DNA from: Syntrophorhabdaceae bacterium | GTDB lineage: Bacteria; Desulfobacterota; Syntrophorhabdia; Syntrophorhabdales; Syntrophorhabdaceae | Direction: 5' to 3' | Length of the DNA stretch: 42,185 nt | Assembly: GCA_036504895.1 (NCBI GenBank) | Contig: DASXUJ010000080.1 | Location: 1 to 42,185 of the forward strand | In this document: piece by piece, positions 31,101 through 40,951 of the stretch | Numbering within the stretch: position 1 is the stretch's first letter | How the letters are laid out: each line of letters opens with the position of its first letter | Notes under the pieces: model-generated | Databases searched by the model: none | Seen by the model: the letters and a program-made list of their open reading frames with translations, nothing else | What the model was told of the DNA's origin: nothing | Translations under genes and position numbers: made by a program

Positions 31101-31790
31101 ATGAAATTAAAGATGATAGTGGTTTTGGCAGTATTGTTCCTCGCGACCCAGGTGGGCGCCCAGACCCCCACGGCTTTAAAAACCCCCAAAGAGAAGCTCA
31201 GCTATTCCATCGGTGTAGATATCGGGAATACCATTAAACGGCAGCAGATAGAGACGGATCCCTCCGTCCTTGCGCAGGGTCTTAAAGATGCCGTGTCCGG
31301 AAGCAAGCTCCTCCTTACCGATCAGGAGATGCGGGAAATCATGGTGGCTTTTCAGAAAGATATGGTGGCCAAGCAGACCGAGATGCTGAAAAAGGTCGGC
31401 GAAACGAACAAAAAAGAAGGGGATGCCTTTCTTGCGGAAAATAAAAAGAAGCCGGGAGTCGTCACATTACCGGACGGTCTGCAGTATAAGGTGATTAAGG
31501 AAGGAACGGGCAAAATGCCTAAAGCAACCGATACGGTCACCGTCCAATACAGGGGCACTCTTGTCAATGGATCGGAATTCGACAGCTCTTTTAAGCGGGG
31601 AGAGCCGGCAACCTTTCAGGTTTCGGGAGTGATCCCCGGCTGGACCGAAGCCCTTCAGAAAATGAAGACCGGATCGAAGTGGCAGTTATTTGTCCCGCCG
31701 AACCTTGCCTATGGCGAACGAGGGGCGGGCAATATTATCGGTCCGAACTCCACGCTGATTTTTGAGGTTGAACTGGTATCGATCAAATAA
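31101..31790 (+). CDS. Periplasmic FKBP-type peptidyl-prolyl isomerase (FkpA/Mip-like)
   Basis: Speeds proline isomerisation in folding envelope proteins. The 229-residue protein has a signal peptide (cleavage about residue 20, VGA), a helical dimerisation domain (about 25-120) with YSIGVDIGNTIKRQQIE, and a C-terminal FKBP domain (about 130-229) with TVQYRGTLVNGSEFDSSF, VIPGWTEAL and PPNLAYGERGAGN. The layout matches Mip and FkpA. Ribosome-binding site aaaggag lies 6-7 bases before ATG. A terminator follows directly. Confidence 0.93.
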   Translation: MKLKMIVVLAVLFLATQVGAQTPTALKTPKEKLSYSIGVDIGNTIKRQQIETDPSVLAQGLKDAVSGSKLLLTDQEMREIMVAFQKDMVAKQTEMLKKVGETNKKEGDAFLAENKKKPGVVTLPDGLQYKVIKEGTGKMPKATDTVTVQYRGTLVNGSEFDSSFKRGEPATFQVSGVIPGWTEALQKMKTGSKWQLFVPPNLAYGERGAGNIIGPNSTLIFEVELVSIK

Positions 31791-31802
31791 AGTAATCCCC
31801 CC

Positions 31803-31846
31803 ATCCGGGCCTGTGACGGCAGCAGCCGCGCAGGCCCGGATCTTTA
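31803..31846 (+). terminator. Terminator after the FKBP gene
   Basis: Perfect 11-base inverted repeat atccgggcctg (31803-31813) / caggcccggat (31831-31841), followed by a short T-run (cttt). Confidence 0.75.
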
Positions 31847-31899
31847 ACCCGCCTCCCTGTCTAAAAGCTGAAGCAGGATTATTTGCTCGAGCCTTTGCC

Positions 31900-31928
31900 T
31901 TGACACGACAGGGCAGGGTAACTAATGT
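31900..31928 (+). promoter_or_regulatory. Predicted promoter of the ferredoxin gene
   Basis: TTGACA (31900-31905), 17-base spacer, TAATGT (31923-31928). The leader to ATG 32046 would be about 110 nt. Confidence 0.5.
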
Positions 31929-32045
31929 TCTTATAATCGAAGAGACCGCGCTCTTGAGCGGATACGGCTGGAATCAACGGTCGCGGCCGATATCCGTATC
32001 GAGGCCGTGGAACATAGATAATACTCGGCGTGGAGGAGGGCAGCG

Positions 32046-32234
32046 ATGAAAGTCAGAGTAGATGGAGATGCATGCGTGGGGGACGGCTCCTGTGCGGAGA
32101 CCTGTCCCGAAATATTCGTGATGGAAGGGGACCTTGCCGTAGTGAAGACGGAGAAGGTGCCCGAAGACCTTGAAGATGCCGTACGGGAGGCCTCAGACGC
32201 ATGTCCCGTTGAAGCCATTCTGATCGACGAGTGA
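32046..32234 (+). CDS. Single-cluster 4Fe-4S ferredoxin
   Basis: A 62-residue ferredoxin of the Thermotoga/Desulfovibrio monocluster type. The N-terminal KVRVDGDACVGDGSCAETCP gives three ligands with C-x5-C-x3-C-P spacing, and the fourth is in the C-terminal ACPVEAI. The middle is acidic, as expected for a soluble electron carrier. Ribosome-binding site ggagggcagcg. The flavin-binding protein gene follows 76 bases later and could be cotranscribed. Confidence 0.93.
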   Translation: MKVRVDGDACVGDGSCAETCPEIFVMEGDLAVVKTEKVPEDLEDAVREASDACPVEAILIDE

Positions 32235-32310
32235 GACCCGACCTTTCCCGGAACGGTTTCGTGTCAACGGCAGTCCACGGCCCGTACATCCCGGGAGATA
32301 GAGAAGAAGG

Positions 32311-32715
32311 ATGAATACCGCGGATATAGAGAAATCGGTTCTCCTCGCGCGCAGGATAGGGCACCTGTTTGTGGCTACCGCAAATGACAAGGGGGAGCCA
32401 CACGTGGCGGTGGCGGGCCTCCTCGACTACCGGGGCGGCTCCCGTATCGGGGTGAGCGCCTGGTTTTGCCCCGATACCCTCGCCAACCTCCAAATGAACG
32501 GTCGCATATCGGTGGTGGTGTGGGATAAGGAAGGCGATACAGGGTACCAGCTCATCGGAAAATCCGAAAAGATCGAAAGCATTGCGATGATGGACGGCTA
32601 TTCCCCGTCTGCCCGTGAAGCGGAAGCCCTGCCTCAGGTGGAGCGGCTCGTGACAGTGAAGGTTAATAAGGTGATCGATTTCCTGAGGACCCTGCACAGC
32701 GACCGCGAAAAGTAA
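32311..32715 (+). CDS. Pyridoxamine 5'-phosphate oxidase-like flavin-binding protein
   Basis: A 134-residue split-barrel protein. Residues about 14-60 (LARRIGHLFVATANDKGEPH, then VAVAG) form the typical FMN-binding first strands, and the ISVVVWDKEGDTGYQLIGK segment is the central barrel. Members bind FMN, F420 or heme and act as small reductases; the true pyridoxamine oxidase is longer. The conserved C-terminus of PdxH is missing. ATG follows agagaagaagg. The adjacent ferredoxin makes a flavin/electron-transfer role plausible but not shown. Confidence 0.8.
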   Translation: MNTADIEKSVLLARRIGHLFVATANDKGEPHVAVAGLLDYRGGSRIGVSAWFCPDTLANLQMNGRISVVVWDKEGDTGYQLIGKSEKIESIAMMDGYSPSAREAEALPQVERLVTVKVNKVIDFLRTLHSDREK

Positions 32716-32797
32716 CTTTCAAGCCGGCCCCCTCATCCCCGAATTGGCACCGGCAAGTGACATAGGCGGCAATACCCGTCTTTGTGAGAAAATTCCC

Positions 32798-32826
32798 TTG
32801 ACAAAAGAGCAGGATAAATATAATTT
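32798..32826 (+). promoter_or_regulatory. Promoter of secDF
   Basis: TTGACA (32798-32803), 17-base spacer, TAATTT (32821-32826). TATAAT shifted two bases upstream is an alternative -10. Leader about 34 nt with gaggt before GTG 32867. Confidence 0.7.
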
Positions 32827-32866
32827 TGATATACTTTTTTCTAAGAATTCCACTATGAGGTCATAA

Positions 32867-34459
32867 GTGCTAAAGTCATTAAAACTGAGAGCCATTCTTA
32901 TCCTAGTGTTTCTGGTAATCTCCATTGTTTACTGCCTGCCCAATGTGGTTGAGCTTAAAGGCGCCTGGAAGCAGTACCTTCCTTCGGAAAAAATTCATCT
33001 CGGTCTCGACCTCAAAGGGGGCATACACCTTCTCCTCGAGCTCGATACCGCCAAGATGATGGAAAATCTGGGGGAGAGAAAATTTAACGGCCTTAAAGAT
33101 GCGCTCATCCGTGACGGCATCCGCTTCCTGTCCCTGGACAGGAGGGACGGCGCCGTATCGGTCACCGTGAGAGCGGATCAGAAGGAAAAGCTCTATAATG
33201 TGGTGGGAAAAGAGTTTCCCGATCTGAAAGCGGACACGACCCGCGTGGAAGGCGATAACTTCAGCGTCCGGTTTATCTGGCTTGAAAAAGAGATTGCCGC
33301 CCTGAAAGAACATGCGGTGGAGCAGGCCCTGGAAACCATCAGGAACAGGATTGACCAGTTCGGCGTAAGCGAGCCGGTGATCGCCCGCCAGGGAGAGAAC
33401 CAGATCCTGGTGCAGCTTCCCGGAGTGAAGGACCCGGAGAGGGCAATCGAGCTGATAGGGAAGACCGCGCAATTGGAATTCAAGCTGGTAGATGAGGAAA
33501 ATGCCGCCAAGGCAACCTCGGGCGTGGCCCCGGAGGGCGATGAGCTTCTGATGGAGAAGAGGAGAAACCGGGAGACGGGCATTGTCACCAGCTCACCTAT
33601 TTTGCTCAAGAAGCAGGCCCTCCTTACGGGAGACTTGCTTACGAGCGCAAAAGTGGGCGTGGGAAGCGGACTCGGTTCGGAGATTAGGGTCGACATAGAA
33701 TTCAACAGCGAAGGGGCGAGGATCTTCGACAGAATCACGGGGGAAAATGTAGGAAAACGTATTGCCATAGTGCTTGATAATACGGTCTACTCGGCGCCCG
33801 TGGTAAAGGATAGAATTTCAGGCGGCAAGGCCCAGATAAGCGGCGGCTTTACCATGGATGAAGCGAGCGACCTCGCCATCGTGCTCAGGGCAGGGGCCCT
33901 TCCTGCGCCGGTAAAGATCGTCCAGAATATCACGATAGGACCCACCCTGGGTCAGGATTCAATCAATAAAGGCATTCAGGCGGCGCTCCTCGGAGCGGTG
34001 CTCGTAATCATATTCATGGTCTTTTATTATCGGTATTCCGGCGTGGTGGCCGATATCGCCCTTTTTCTCAACCTGATTTACCTTCTCGGGGCATTCAGCG
34101 CAATGAAGGCAACCATGACCCTTCCCGGTATCGCGGGTATTATCCTGACCATGGGAATAGGCGTGGACACGAACGTTATCATTTTTGAAAGAATACGTGA
34201 AGAATTGAGGCTGGGCAAGACGGTGAGGGCCGCCATAGACGGAGGATATTCGAAGGCGTGGGTCACGATCTTTGACGCCCATATTACCACCCTCATTACC
34301 ACTTTCGTCCTCTTTATCTTCGGCACAGGACCGATAAAGGGTTTTGCGGTGACCTTAAGCGTGGGTATCATCATCAACCTTTTTACTGCGGTCTTCGGAT
34401 CCAAGGTTATCTTCGATTGGATCGTGACAAAATATAAACCAAGGAGTCTGAGCATCTGA
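32867..34459 (+). CDS. secD: Protein translocase subunit SecD
   Basis: Works with SecF and SecYEG to pull preproteins across the inner membrane using the ion gradient. The 530-residue protein has an N-terminal membrane helix (LRAILILVFLVISIVYCLP), HLGLDLKGGIHLLLELD, the periplasmic domain with ALETIRNRIDQFGVSEP, and five C-terminal membrane helices with GIAGIILTMGIGVDTNVIIFERI. The start is GTG 32867 with gagg 6-7 bases upstream. secF follows with a one-base overlap (TGATG). yajC is not seen upstream. Confidence 0.96.
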   Translation: MLKSLKLRAILILVFLVISIVYCLPNVVELKGAWKQYLPSEKIHLGLDLKGGIHLLLELDTAKMMENLGERKFNGLKDALIRDGIRFLSLDRRDGAVSVTVRADQKEKLYNVVGKEFPDLKADTTRVEGDNFSVRFIWLEKEIAALKEHAVEQALETIRNRIDQFGVSEPVIARQGENQILVQLPGVKDPERAIELIGKTAQLEFKLVDEENAAKATSGVAPEGDELLMEKRRNRETGIVTSSPILLKKQALLTGDLLTSAKVGVGSGLGSEIRVDIEFNSEGARIFDRITGENVGKRIAIVLDNTVYSAPVVKDRISGGKAQISGGFTMDEASDLAIVLRAGALPAPVKIVQNITIGPTLGQDSINKGIQAALLGAVLVIIFMVFYYRYSGVVADIALFLNLIYLLGAFSAMKATMTLPGIAGIILTMGIGVDTNVIIFERIREELRLGKTVRAAIDGGYSKAWVTIFDAHITTLITTFVLFIFGTGPIKGFAVTLSVGIIINLFTAVFGSKVIFDWIVTKYKPRSLSI

Positions 34460-35367
34460 TGAAATTCAGAGAAATTATACAGAAACCCAATTTGGATTTT
34501 ATAAGCCTGAGGAACAAGATGTTTCTCCTCTCCCTTATCCTCACCATTCTCGGGCTCGTTGCCTTTGTAATGACATCCTTCGGCAAGGCGAACATGAGCG
34601 TCGACTTCACGGGGGGAACGAATCTGCAGATCAGGTTCGCAGAGCCCGTAGGCATCGGGGAACTTCGCGACGCCCTGCTGACCGGGGGACTTCATGACGT
34701 GCAGATTCAGGAAGTCAGCGGCTCGAAAGAATTCCTTGTAAAGACGAAGATCGTTGACACTGAAAAGGAAAAGATCCAGGACATTCTGGGCAAGATAGTC
34801 TCCACCAAGCTCCAGGGGAAAAAATATGAGATCCTCGGGAGCAACATGGTCGGCTCCTCGGTGGGACAGACGCTCAAGAAGAACGCCATTATCGCCATAA
34901 TCATCTCCCTGGTGTGTATAATCATCTATATCGCCTGGAGGTTTACCTTCGTCTTCGGCATCGCGGCCGCCATCGCGACCTTTCATGATGTAATCGCAAT
35001 GCTCGGCATATTCTGGATCCTGAATGAGGAGATGAATATACTCTTCATCACCGCCCTTCTTACGATTGCAGGTTATTCCCTCACGGATACTGTAGTAGTG
35101 TTCGACCGTATCCGCGAAAATATGGCTAAAATGAAGTCGAAGTCGGACCTGGGCAATGTGATCAACCTCAGCATCAATGAGGTGCTGAGCCGGACCCTCA
35201 TTACGTCCCTCACCGTGCTGCTCGTTCTCGCAGCCCTCCTATTTATGGGAGGAAAGGTGTTGTTCGAGTTTTCCCTGGCCCTTTTCATAGGCGTAATTAT
35301 CGGTACCTATTCATCGATATTTGTGGCAAGCCCCCTTATCTTCCTGTGGAGAAAGAGAGTACGATAA
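34459..35367 (+). CDS. secF: Protein translocase subunit SecF
   Basis: Partner of SecD. The 302-residue protein has an N-terminal membrane helix, the MSVDFTGGTNLQIRF signature after it, and the RND-like membrane block with TVVVFDRIREN and NEVLSRTLITSLTVLLVLAAL. Both length and six-helix pattern are standard. A 78-base gap separates it from the HD/NTPase gene on the same strand, without an obvious terminator, so read-through is possible. Confidence 0.96.
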   Translation: MKFREIIQKPNLDFISLRNKMFLLSLILTILGLVAFVMTSFGKANMSVDFTGGTNLQIRFAEPVGIGELRDALLTGGLHDVQIQEVSGSKEFLVKTKIVDTEKEKIQDILGKIVSTKLQGKKYEILGSNMVGSSVGQTLKKNAIIAIIISLVCIIIYIAWRFTFVFGIAAAIATFHDVIAMLGIFWILNEEMNILFITALLTIAGYSLTDTVVVFDRIRENMAKMKSKSDLGNVINLSINEVLSRTLITSLTVLLVLAALLFMGGKVLFEFSLALFIGVIIGTYSSIFVASPLIFLWRKRVR

Positions 35368-35445
35368 GACTCCGTGAGGTAGCGTGATCACCCTGCCGGG
35401 GCTGATTGCGTTCTTTCTGGTTCATCTCGAAGTCCTGAATGGTGT

Positions 35446-37758
35446 GTGGTGCAAGGTAAGCTTGAAGAAGTACTGGAGCTCAAGGAACGTGAGCTCAAGC
35501 TATACCGGAAGTTTCTGGCTCTCAAGGCTTTGTGTGAAGAAACCCTATTCCCCGCCCTTGATTTCCCTCTTGCAGATCATGTCGCACGCCTGAAAGAACT
35601 CATTGAGAAATTGATCCCCGATTCCAGGGACCGAAAGGAGGAAATGTTCTCGGGAGAGATATTTGCCCTTCTCGGCAGCCTCTATCTCCATGATGTCGGC
35701 CTAGTGCGAAGTCCTGCAGGAAAGGGGACGGACGAGCTTTTCAACGCCCTCGACAGGACTCATAAGACGGTCATTGCGAGCAATGAATTGGGGGCTCGCA
35801 TCGGTCTTCCGGCGCAGGCGATGGAAATCATCAATACCCTGAGCCTCTCCCACATCATCAGAAAAGTTCCCATGAAATGGGAGATCGAAGAGGGAGGCAG
35901 AAAGGCCATTTTAAGAAATACGAAGGTCCTTCAATATCTCTTCAACTTCTCCCACCTCCTCCTCGACGTATTCTATCCGGATCTGCATTATCCCGGTCTC
36001 AGAAGATACGGTAGTCTCGGCCTCGGTCTCAGCAATAAGAAAGCGGGGGTTGAAATCGACAGCAGGGAAGGGGTTATAGAGGTCACTTATCGTGACGCGT
36101 CGCCTTATGAGTTACATCATCTGAAGGCAGTGCAAAATTTTGTGAACGGGGCGTTTCACGTCTTCAGAAACAATGTAAACGGCAGGCTCGGTTTTCAGTA
36201 CCGCAAGATTAAATGGGATATAACGGGCGGCTTAAACAAGGGTTCGGCCGCTCCTCCGGATGCGGGCGTTTCTCTATTTAAGGAACGAGACAAGCCGGGT
36301 TTTCCGAGGTGGGAAGAAGGCTCATCTATCCTGGATTGCCTCTTTGAAAACGGTAACGTGGTGATGGTAGGCGAAGAGTCCGTGGGCAAGACTACGCTGC
36401 TTACGTCCTTTGTGCTCCCCCAGCTATTGAGCCTCGCCTCCAATACGTTCTATTGCGAGTTATGGAAGAGTCCCGTGAATGAGATCAGGGACTCCATATG
36501 CACAAGATATGAGAATCTGGGATACAGCGGTCTCGACATCGTCTCTATCTGCAGCAGGCTTTTGGAGAAGGGGCCTTGTATTTTTCTCCTTGATTCATGT
36601 GAAAGAATGGTGGGTCTCGACCAGGGTGAGACGGAGAAATTCGAGAGATTTCTCGAATTCTGTTTTGAAAAGGACAACATGTTTCTTGTGGTTTCAGGCG
36701 AGAAAGAGACTTTTTTCGACTGGTTCGGTCTCTTCGGAAAGATGAAGCTTTCCTCTATCAGGGAAGTGAAAGCGGTGGAGGGTGAAAAAGCCGGAATCCA
36801 TTATGGTGAGCGTTCGGGAGGATGGATAGAAGGACACTATTATAGACCGATAGAATGTGAGTTTGCCGACAAAGGGATCCGCCTTGAAGAGATAATTGAA
36901 GGCGTGGCCCGGGAAGCGGAGGATAGGACCGCGCTCAGAAGTATGCTGGCGGGGATGACGGAGATAAGCGGACGTCACCTGAAGCGGTATACTATGGAAG
37001 AGATTCGCTTTGAGACTGCCCTCCCGATAGGGAGAATTGTCGAGAATCTCTATGTTCTGCAGAAAGCAGGCCTGGTAAAGGAAACCCGCCTTGCCGATTC
37101 CAGATTTTTCTCCTTATCCGGCAGGTTCGTGAGGGAGCCCCTTCACCGCATCCTGAGGCTTTATGAGTTCGACGAAAGGGGGCTTCTCAGACGGCACATG
37201 GGTCGAGCCCTCGTCAGCGACTCCGAGGTGGACCGGAAGGTCCTGCATCTCGCAAGGAAATGGAAAGACCGCACCTGTTTTTCTTCGGAAGAGATGGGCC
37301 TTATTCTCGCCGGCCTCATCTCCGCAGGGGATGATTATTCATCTTTTGTGGAGAAGGCCGCCCGGGACGGGAGCGGCATTGACGTTCAGCCTATTCTGCG
37401 ATTCCTCTATTCTCAGGACGTAGAGAAGAGGAAGAAGGCAATCGAACTCGTCATTCAGGTTGAAGATAAGAAAACGATTAACCCCCTGCTCCGCCATTTG
37501 AAGAAAGAAAACGTGCAGGAGATCAGGAATATCCTGATCAAAGGGATGGCACGAAACGGGAACAGAGGCACCATGATCGCGATCCTCCAGGCATTGCGGG
37601 AAATCGGTGAAAGCAGCCTCCGGCTCAAGGCTATTCAGTTCTTCTCATCTCTTCTCGAGGACAGCTCAAAAGGCCTACTCCTGGACATCAAAGCAACTGA
37701 AGAGGACCCCACGGTGCTTGCCGAGGTGAACAGGCTTCTTTCTAAGACGGGAACCTGA
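35446..37758 (+). CDS. Large HD-domain / P-loop NTPase / winged-helix / HEAT-repeat protein, unknown function
   Basis: I do not recognise this 770-residue protein as a named one. Residues about 40-180 look like an HD hydrolase: DHV (His45), [15 protein letters not shown] (His82-Asp83), HKT (His106), SHII (His136), then [15 protein letters not shown] where other HD proteins read LLRLADALD. Residues 180-262 are a mixed beta region. A STAND-like NTPase core follows: Walker A GEESVGKT (309-316), Walker B IFLLDSCE (379-386), sensor strand FLVVSGEKE. Residues about 515-565 read as a winged helix ([18 protein letters not shown]), and 645-765 as HEAT-like helical repeats. GTG 35446 is the first start after an in-frame stop, with no ribosome-binding site. 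The 3' end overlaps serS by 17 bases. No membrane segment. Confidence 0.75.
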   Translation: MVQGKLEEVLELKERELKLYRKFLALKALCEETLFPALDFPLADHVARLKELIEKLIPDSRDRKEEMFSGEIFALLGSLYLHDVGLVRSPAGKGTDELFNALDRTHKTVIASNELGARIGLPAQAMEIINTLSLSHIIRKVPMKWEIEEGGRKAILRNTKVLQYLFNFSHLLLDVFYPDLHYPGLRRYGSLGLGLSNKKAGVEIDSREGVIEVTYRDASPYELHHLKAVQNFVNGAFHVFRNNVNGRLGFQYRKIKWDITGGLNKGSAAPPDAGVSLFKERDKPGFPRWEEGSSILDCLFENGNVVMVGEESVGKTTLLTSFVLPQLLSLASNTFYCELWKSPVNEIRDSICTRYENLGYSGLDIVSICSRLLEKGPCIFLLDSCERMVGLDQGETEKFERFLEFCFEKDNMFLVVSGEKETFFDWFGLFGKMKLSSIREVKAVEGEKAGIHYGERSGGWIEGHYYRPIECEFADKGIRLEEIIEGVAREAEDRTALRSMLAGMTEISGRHLKRYTMEEIRFETALPIGRIVENLYVLQKAGLVKETRLADSRFFSLSGRFVREPLHRILRLYEFDERGLLRRHMGRALVSDSEVDRKVLHLARKWKDRTCFSSEEMGLILAGLISAGDDYSSFVEKAARDGSGIDVQPILRFLYSQDVEKRKKAIELVIQVEDKKTINPLLRHLKKENVQEIRNILIKGMARNGNRGTMIAILQALREIGESSLRLKAIQFFSSLLEDSSKGLLLDIKATEEDPTVLAEVNRLLSKTGT

Positions 37759-39013
37759 CCATCCCGTGCATATAGGGTCTCAGCACATCGGGGACCCTTA
37801 TAGAGCCGTCCGGCTCCTGGTAGTTTTCCATGACCGCCATTACGGTGCGTCCGATTGCGAGACCCGAACCATTCAGGGTATGAAGGAGGTCTACTTTGCC
37901 CGAATCCTTTCGATATCGTATTTTCGCCCTTCTCGCCTGAAAGGTGTCAAAGTTGCTGCACGACGATATCTCGCGGTAGATATTCTGGCCGGGCAGCCAC
38001 ACCTCTATGTCGTAGGTCTTCGCTGAAGAGAATCCGAGATCGCCGGTGGAGAGTGCGGATACCCTGTAATGGATCTTTAGACCTTTCAGTACATCCTCTG
38101 CGTCGAGAAGGAGGCCTTCGAGCTCTTCATAAGATTTGTCGGGGAGGGCAAATTTCACCAGCTCGACCTTGTTGAACTGGTGGAGCCGCGTCAACCCCCT
38201 TGTGTCCTTCCCGTGCGCTCCTGCCTCTTTTCTGAAGCAGGGGGTATAGGCGACATACTTCACCGGCAGGTCTTCCTCCCGGAGGATTTCATTATTATGA
38301 ATGTTGGTGACGGGCACCTCTGCAGTGGGGATGAGGAAATAATCAAAACCATCTACCTTGAACAGTTCTTCCTCGAACTTCGGAAGCTGGCCGGTCCCGG
38401 TCATGGAATCCCGGTTCACCATGAAAGGAGGGAGGACCTCCACGTATCCGTGCTCCCGGGTATGGAGATCGAGCATGTAATTTATGAGTGCCCTCTCGAG
38501 GAGGGCGCCGTAAGATTTATAGAGAATGAACCGGGAGCCCGTGATCTTCGCTGCCCTCTTAAAATCGAGAATATCCAGTTTTTCACCGAGATCCCAGTGC
38601 GGGAGGGGCTCAAATGCGAAAGACGGTTTCTCCCCCCACACCTTGACCACCTGGTTGTCTTCTTCTCCGGAGCCGACAGGCACACTGGTATGAGGTATAT
38701 TTGGAATGAGTAATATCATGTCATCCCACTGCTTCTCGACTTCTTTCAACTCCCGCTCCGCCTCCTCAATGCGACGACCAAGGTCTCTCAGGTCTTCGAT
38801 CTGCTCCTGGGCAGCCTGGCCGGACTTCCTGAGTTTTGCAATCTCGTTCGAGAGATCGTTCTTTTGACTCTTCATCCCCTCGCTTTCCTGAATCAGGCCC
38901 CTCCGTCTCTCATCGATCTTTCGAAGCCCCTCTATATCAAACGTAGCTCCCCGTTTACTCAGGCTGTCAATCAGGAACTCAGGTTTTTCACGTATGATCT
39001 TCGGATCAATCAT
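37742..39013 (-). CDS. serS: Seryl-tRNA synthetase
   Basis: Charges tRNA-Ser (and tRNA-Sec). The 423-residue class II synthetase has the N-terminal long coiled-coil arm (about 30-105), motif 2 [20 protein letters not shown], and motif 3 [20 protein letters not shown]. The motif 1 region ([15 protein letters not shown]) precedes a loop with [23 protein letters not shown] follows the GerMN-protein stop directly (TAAATG) with ggagg upstream, so it is the last gene of the tatD run. It converges with, and overlaps by 17 bases, the HD/NTPase gene. Confidence 0.97.
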   Translation of the reverse strand: MIDPKIIREKPEFLIDSLSKRGATFDIEGLRKIDERRRGLIQESEGMKSQKNDLSNEIAKLRKSGQAAQEQIEDLRDLGRRIEEAERELKEVEKQWDDMILLIPNIPHTSVPVGSGEEDNQVVKVWGEKPSFAFEPLPHWDLGEKLDILDFKRAAKITGSRFILYKSYGALLERALINYMLDLHTREHGYVEVLPPFMVNRDSMTGTGQLPKFEEELFKVDGFDYFLIPTAEVPVTNIHNNEILREEDLPVKYVAYTPCFRKEAGAHGKDTRGLTRLHQFNKVELVKFALPDKSYEELEGLLLDAEDVLKGLKIHYRVSALSTGDLGFSSAKTYDIEVWLPGQNIYREISSCSNFDTFQARRAKIRYRKDSGKVDLLHTLNGSGLAIGRTVMAVMENYQEPDGSIRVPDVLRPYMHGMVRFPS

Positions 39014-39544
39014 TTACTCCTCCACTAGTTGATTATTTATTTCGAGAGGGGCAAAGGTGTAGACCACACCGGCGAGGGTGTGGGGCGCCTGTCCCTCCAC
39101 GAGTATCTGAGCTTTCCCGGCTTCCCGGAAATTGATCAGAAAAGAGTTGATAACGGAATAGACGGTAGTGATCTCCTCTGCCGCGTCTATTTTCTCACGC
39201 TTCATGTCCTGGGAGAAGTTGAGATAGAGAACACCCTCTCCGTCTATTGAAAACTCATGGAGTGTGACCGTGTCGGGTATTGCATTCCCCATCCTCAGTT
39301 CCCTCATGATTATATCCATTTTTTCCTGTTGAGAAATGCCGTCTTTCGTCTCCACCCTCTTGCGAAAAAGTGTTCCCTCATCGGTCGGAAGAAAGACAGT
39401 GAGAGCCTCCTTTTTTGGTGCAGCCGCAGGCGCGGGGGTTTCCCTGCCCCTTAAGGCCATCATAACTGCCAGACTGCCGGCGACTACGATAAGCGCAAGG
39501 CCTCCCAGTAGAAGAAGTTTTTTATAAGAGAACGGTTCTTTCAT
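39014..39544 (-). CDS. GerMN-domain membrane-anchored protein
   Basis: A 176-residue protein with one N-terminal membrane helix (about 9-30, LLLLGGLALIVVAGSLAVMM), a proline/alanine linker, and a GerMN domain (about 45-170). GerMN landmarks are ALTVFLPTDEGTLFRK, a short helix-rich insert, GEGVLYLNFSQDM and TVYSVINSFLINF with a final QILVEGQAP strand. The domain is found in spore-germination GerM and in many Gram-negative envelope proteins, where its role is unknown. Nothing here suggests sporulation. Start ATG 39544 has no ribosome-binding site; it follows the isochorismatase-like gene by 52 bases. Confidence 0.82.
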   Translation of the reverse strand: MKEPFSYKKLLLLGGLALIVVAGSLAVMMALRGRETPAPAAAPKKEALTVFLPTDEGTLFRKRVETKDGISQQEKMDIIMRELRMGNAIPDTVTLHEFSIDGEGVLYLNFSQDMKREKIDAAEEITTVYSVINSFLINFREAGKAQILVEGQAPHTLAGVVYTFAPLEINNQLVEE

Positions 39545-39596
39545 TATAGTGCCCCGATGCCATCCCGGATGTATGAAGTTCCCTGCGGAAAACGGA

Positions 39597-40160
39597 CTAC
39601 CGGCCGTTCCCGGCCTCCTTAATAAACTCTCCTGAATCCATCACCCTCAGGAGCGGATAAATAGCGGAGTTCCTGTACGCATCCATGAAGCCCGTATGAA
39701 TTTCTCTTTTGTAGGCTGTGCTCAGATCATCAAGAAGAACGGTATAAAAATCGTGACAAAGGGCATCGAAGGCTGTCGCGAGGACACAAAAATGAGTGTT
39801 TATGCCGGCCACTGCCACGGTATCCACTCCCATCGTACGCAAAGTCTGATCGAGGTCCGTTTTGAAAAAGGCGCTGAACCTTCTTTTCTCAAGTATTATA
39901 TCCTTGTCCTGGGGCTCGAGGTCGGAGAGGGGCTTTGTACCCTCTGTTCCACGCAAGGCATGAGGTTTCATTCTTCCACGGAAGATGAAATCCTGTTCAA
40001 GAAAACTATCGCATGCAAATATAACCGGGACGGAAAAAGCCCTGCAGTCCCTGAGAAAATCCCTCACCGGAATGACTATTTTCTCTTCCTCTCTTGTGCC
40101 GGTTCTCTCTTTGCGGTAATTTCCTTCGAGCATATCAACGATAATGACGGCGGCATTCAT
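39597..40160 (-). CDS. Isochorismatase-family cysteine hydrolase
   Basis: A 187-residue hydrolase of the isochorismatase/nicotinamidase superfamily. The catalytic triad can be placed: Asp9 in VIIVDM, Lys92 in ILEKRRFSAFF, and Cys125 in AGINTHFCV. Members include nicotinamidase, isochorismatase and N-carbamoyl amidases; the sequence does not say which. The start ATG overlaps tatD by ATGA and follows ggaaggag. It lies in a tatD-hydrolase-GerMN-serS run. Confidence 0.87.
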   Translation of the reverse strand: MNAAVIIVDMLEGNYRKERTGTREEEKIVIPVRDFLRDCRAFSVPVIFACDSFLEQDFIFRGRMKPHALRGTEGTKPLSDLEPQDKDIILEKRRFSAFFKTDLDQTLRTMGVDTVAVAGINTHFCVLATAFDALCHDFYTVLLDDLSTAYKREIHTGFMDAYRNSAIYPLLRVMDSGEFIKEAGNGR

Positions 40161-40945
40161 TGCGGGGCTCCTTCCCGGCCCTCCAGAAAAAGGGCGACAA
40201 AATTTTTACGAATTTGCGATGCGAGGATTTCTTTCTCCACATCTCTGATCTCGGCGACCTTCGCCACTGTGGCCTTGACATAGAAGGGCAGGTTTCTCTT
40301 CCCCCTGTATGGATGGGGGGCGAGGAAGGGGGCGTCCGTCTCGGAGAGTATCCGGTCCGAAGGGACATATCTCGCCACTTCCGCGAGAGATATATTCTTT
40401 GTGTAAGTTATGGTGCCCGGAATGGATATAAAGAAACCGAGGTCCAGGAATTTCTTCGCATAATCGAGATCATAGGAAAAGCAGTGAATAACGCCTCCAC
40501 GGCCAAGGCTTTCCTTTGACGCCAGGAGGATATCATAGGTTTCACGGGGGGCACTTCTTGAATGGACGATGACGGGAAGACCCATTCGGCTTGCAAGCTG
40601 AATCTGCTCCTCAAAGGCCTTTATCTGAACGGACCCCGGGGAGCGGTTCTTGAAGAAGTCCAGTCCGATTTCGCCCAAGGCGACTATCTTGGGACCTCTC
40701 AGGGCATCTTGCAGTCTCTTTGCGGCGCCTCCGTCAAAGCCCGCGGCATTGTGGGGGTGTATCCCGATGGCCCCGTAAATTTGAGGATACTTTTCAGTTA
40801 TTTTTTCCACGAGACCGAAATAGGACTCTTCGGTACCCACGGTGAGCATGTAATCGAGTCCTTCTGCAAGACTTTCTTCAATGATATTCCACCTGTCATC
40901 ATCGAAATCTTCTATCTCCAGGTGGCAGTGGGAATCTACATACAT
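40157..40945 (-). CDS. tatD: TatD-family metal-dependent DNase
   Basis: A 262-residue TIM-barrel metallohydrolase. Metal-binding residues are in DSHCHLEI (His6, His8), ALGEIGLDFF (Glu), LPVIVHSR (His), GGVIHCFS (His) and LSETDAPFL (Asp). TatD proteins are 3'-5' exonucleases and their name does not imply Tat transport. First gene of a minus-strand run ending in serS. The start codon lies 6 bases after a -10 element, so the mRNA is predicted to be leaderless. Confidence 0.93.
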   Translation of the reverse strand: MYVDSHCHLEIEDFDDDRWNIIEESLAEGLDYMLTVGTEESYFGLVEKITEKYPQIYGAIGIHPHNAAGFDGGAAKRLQDALRGPKIVALGEIGLDFFKNRSPGSVQIKAFEEQIQLASRMGLPVIVHSRSAPRETYDILLASKESLGRGGVIHCFSYDLDYAKKFLDLGFFISIPGTITYTKNISLAEVARYVPSDRILSETDAPFLAPHPYRGKRNLPFYVKATVAKVAEIRDVEKEILASQIRKNFVALFLEGREGAPQ

Positions 40946-40951
40946 GGCTGA

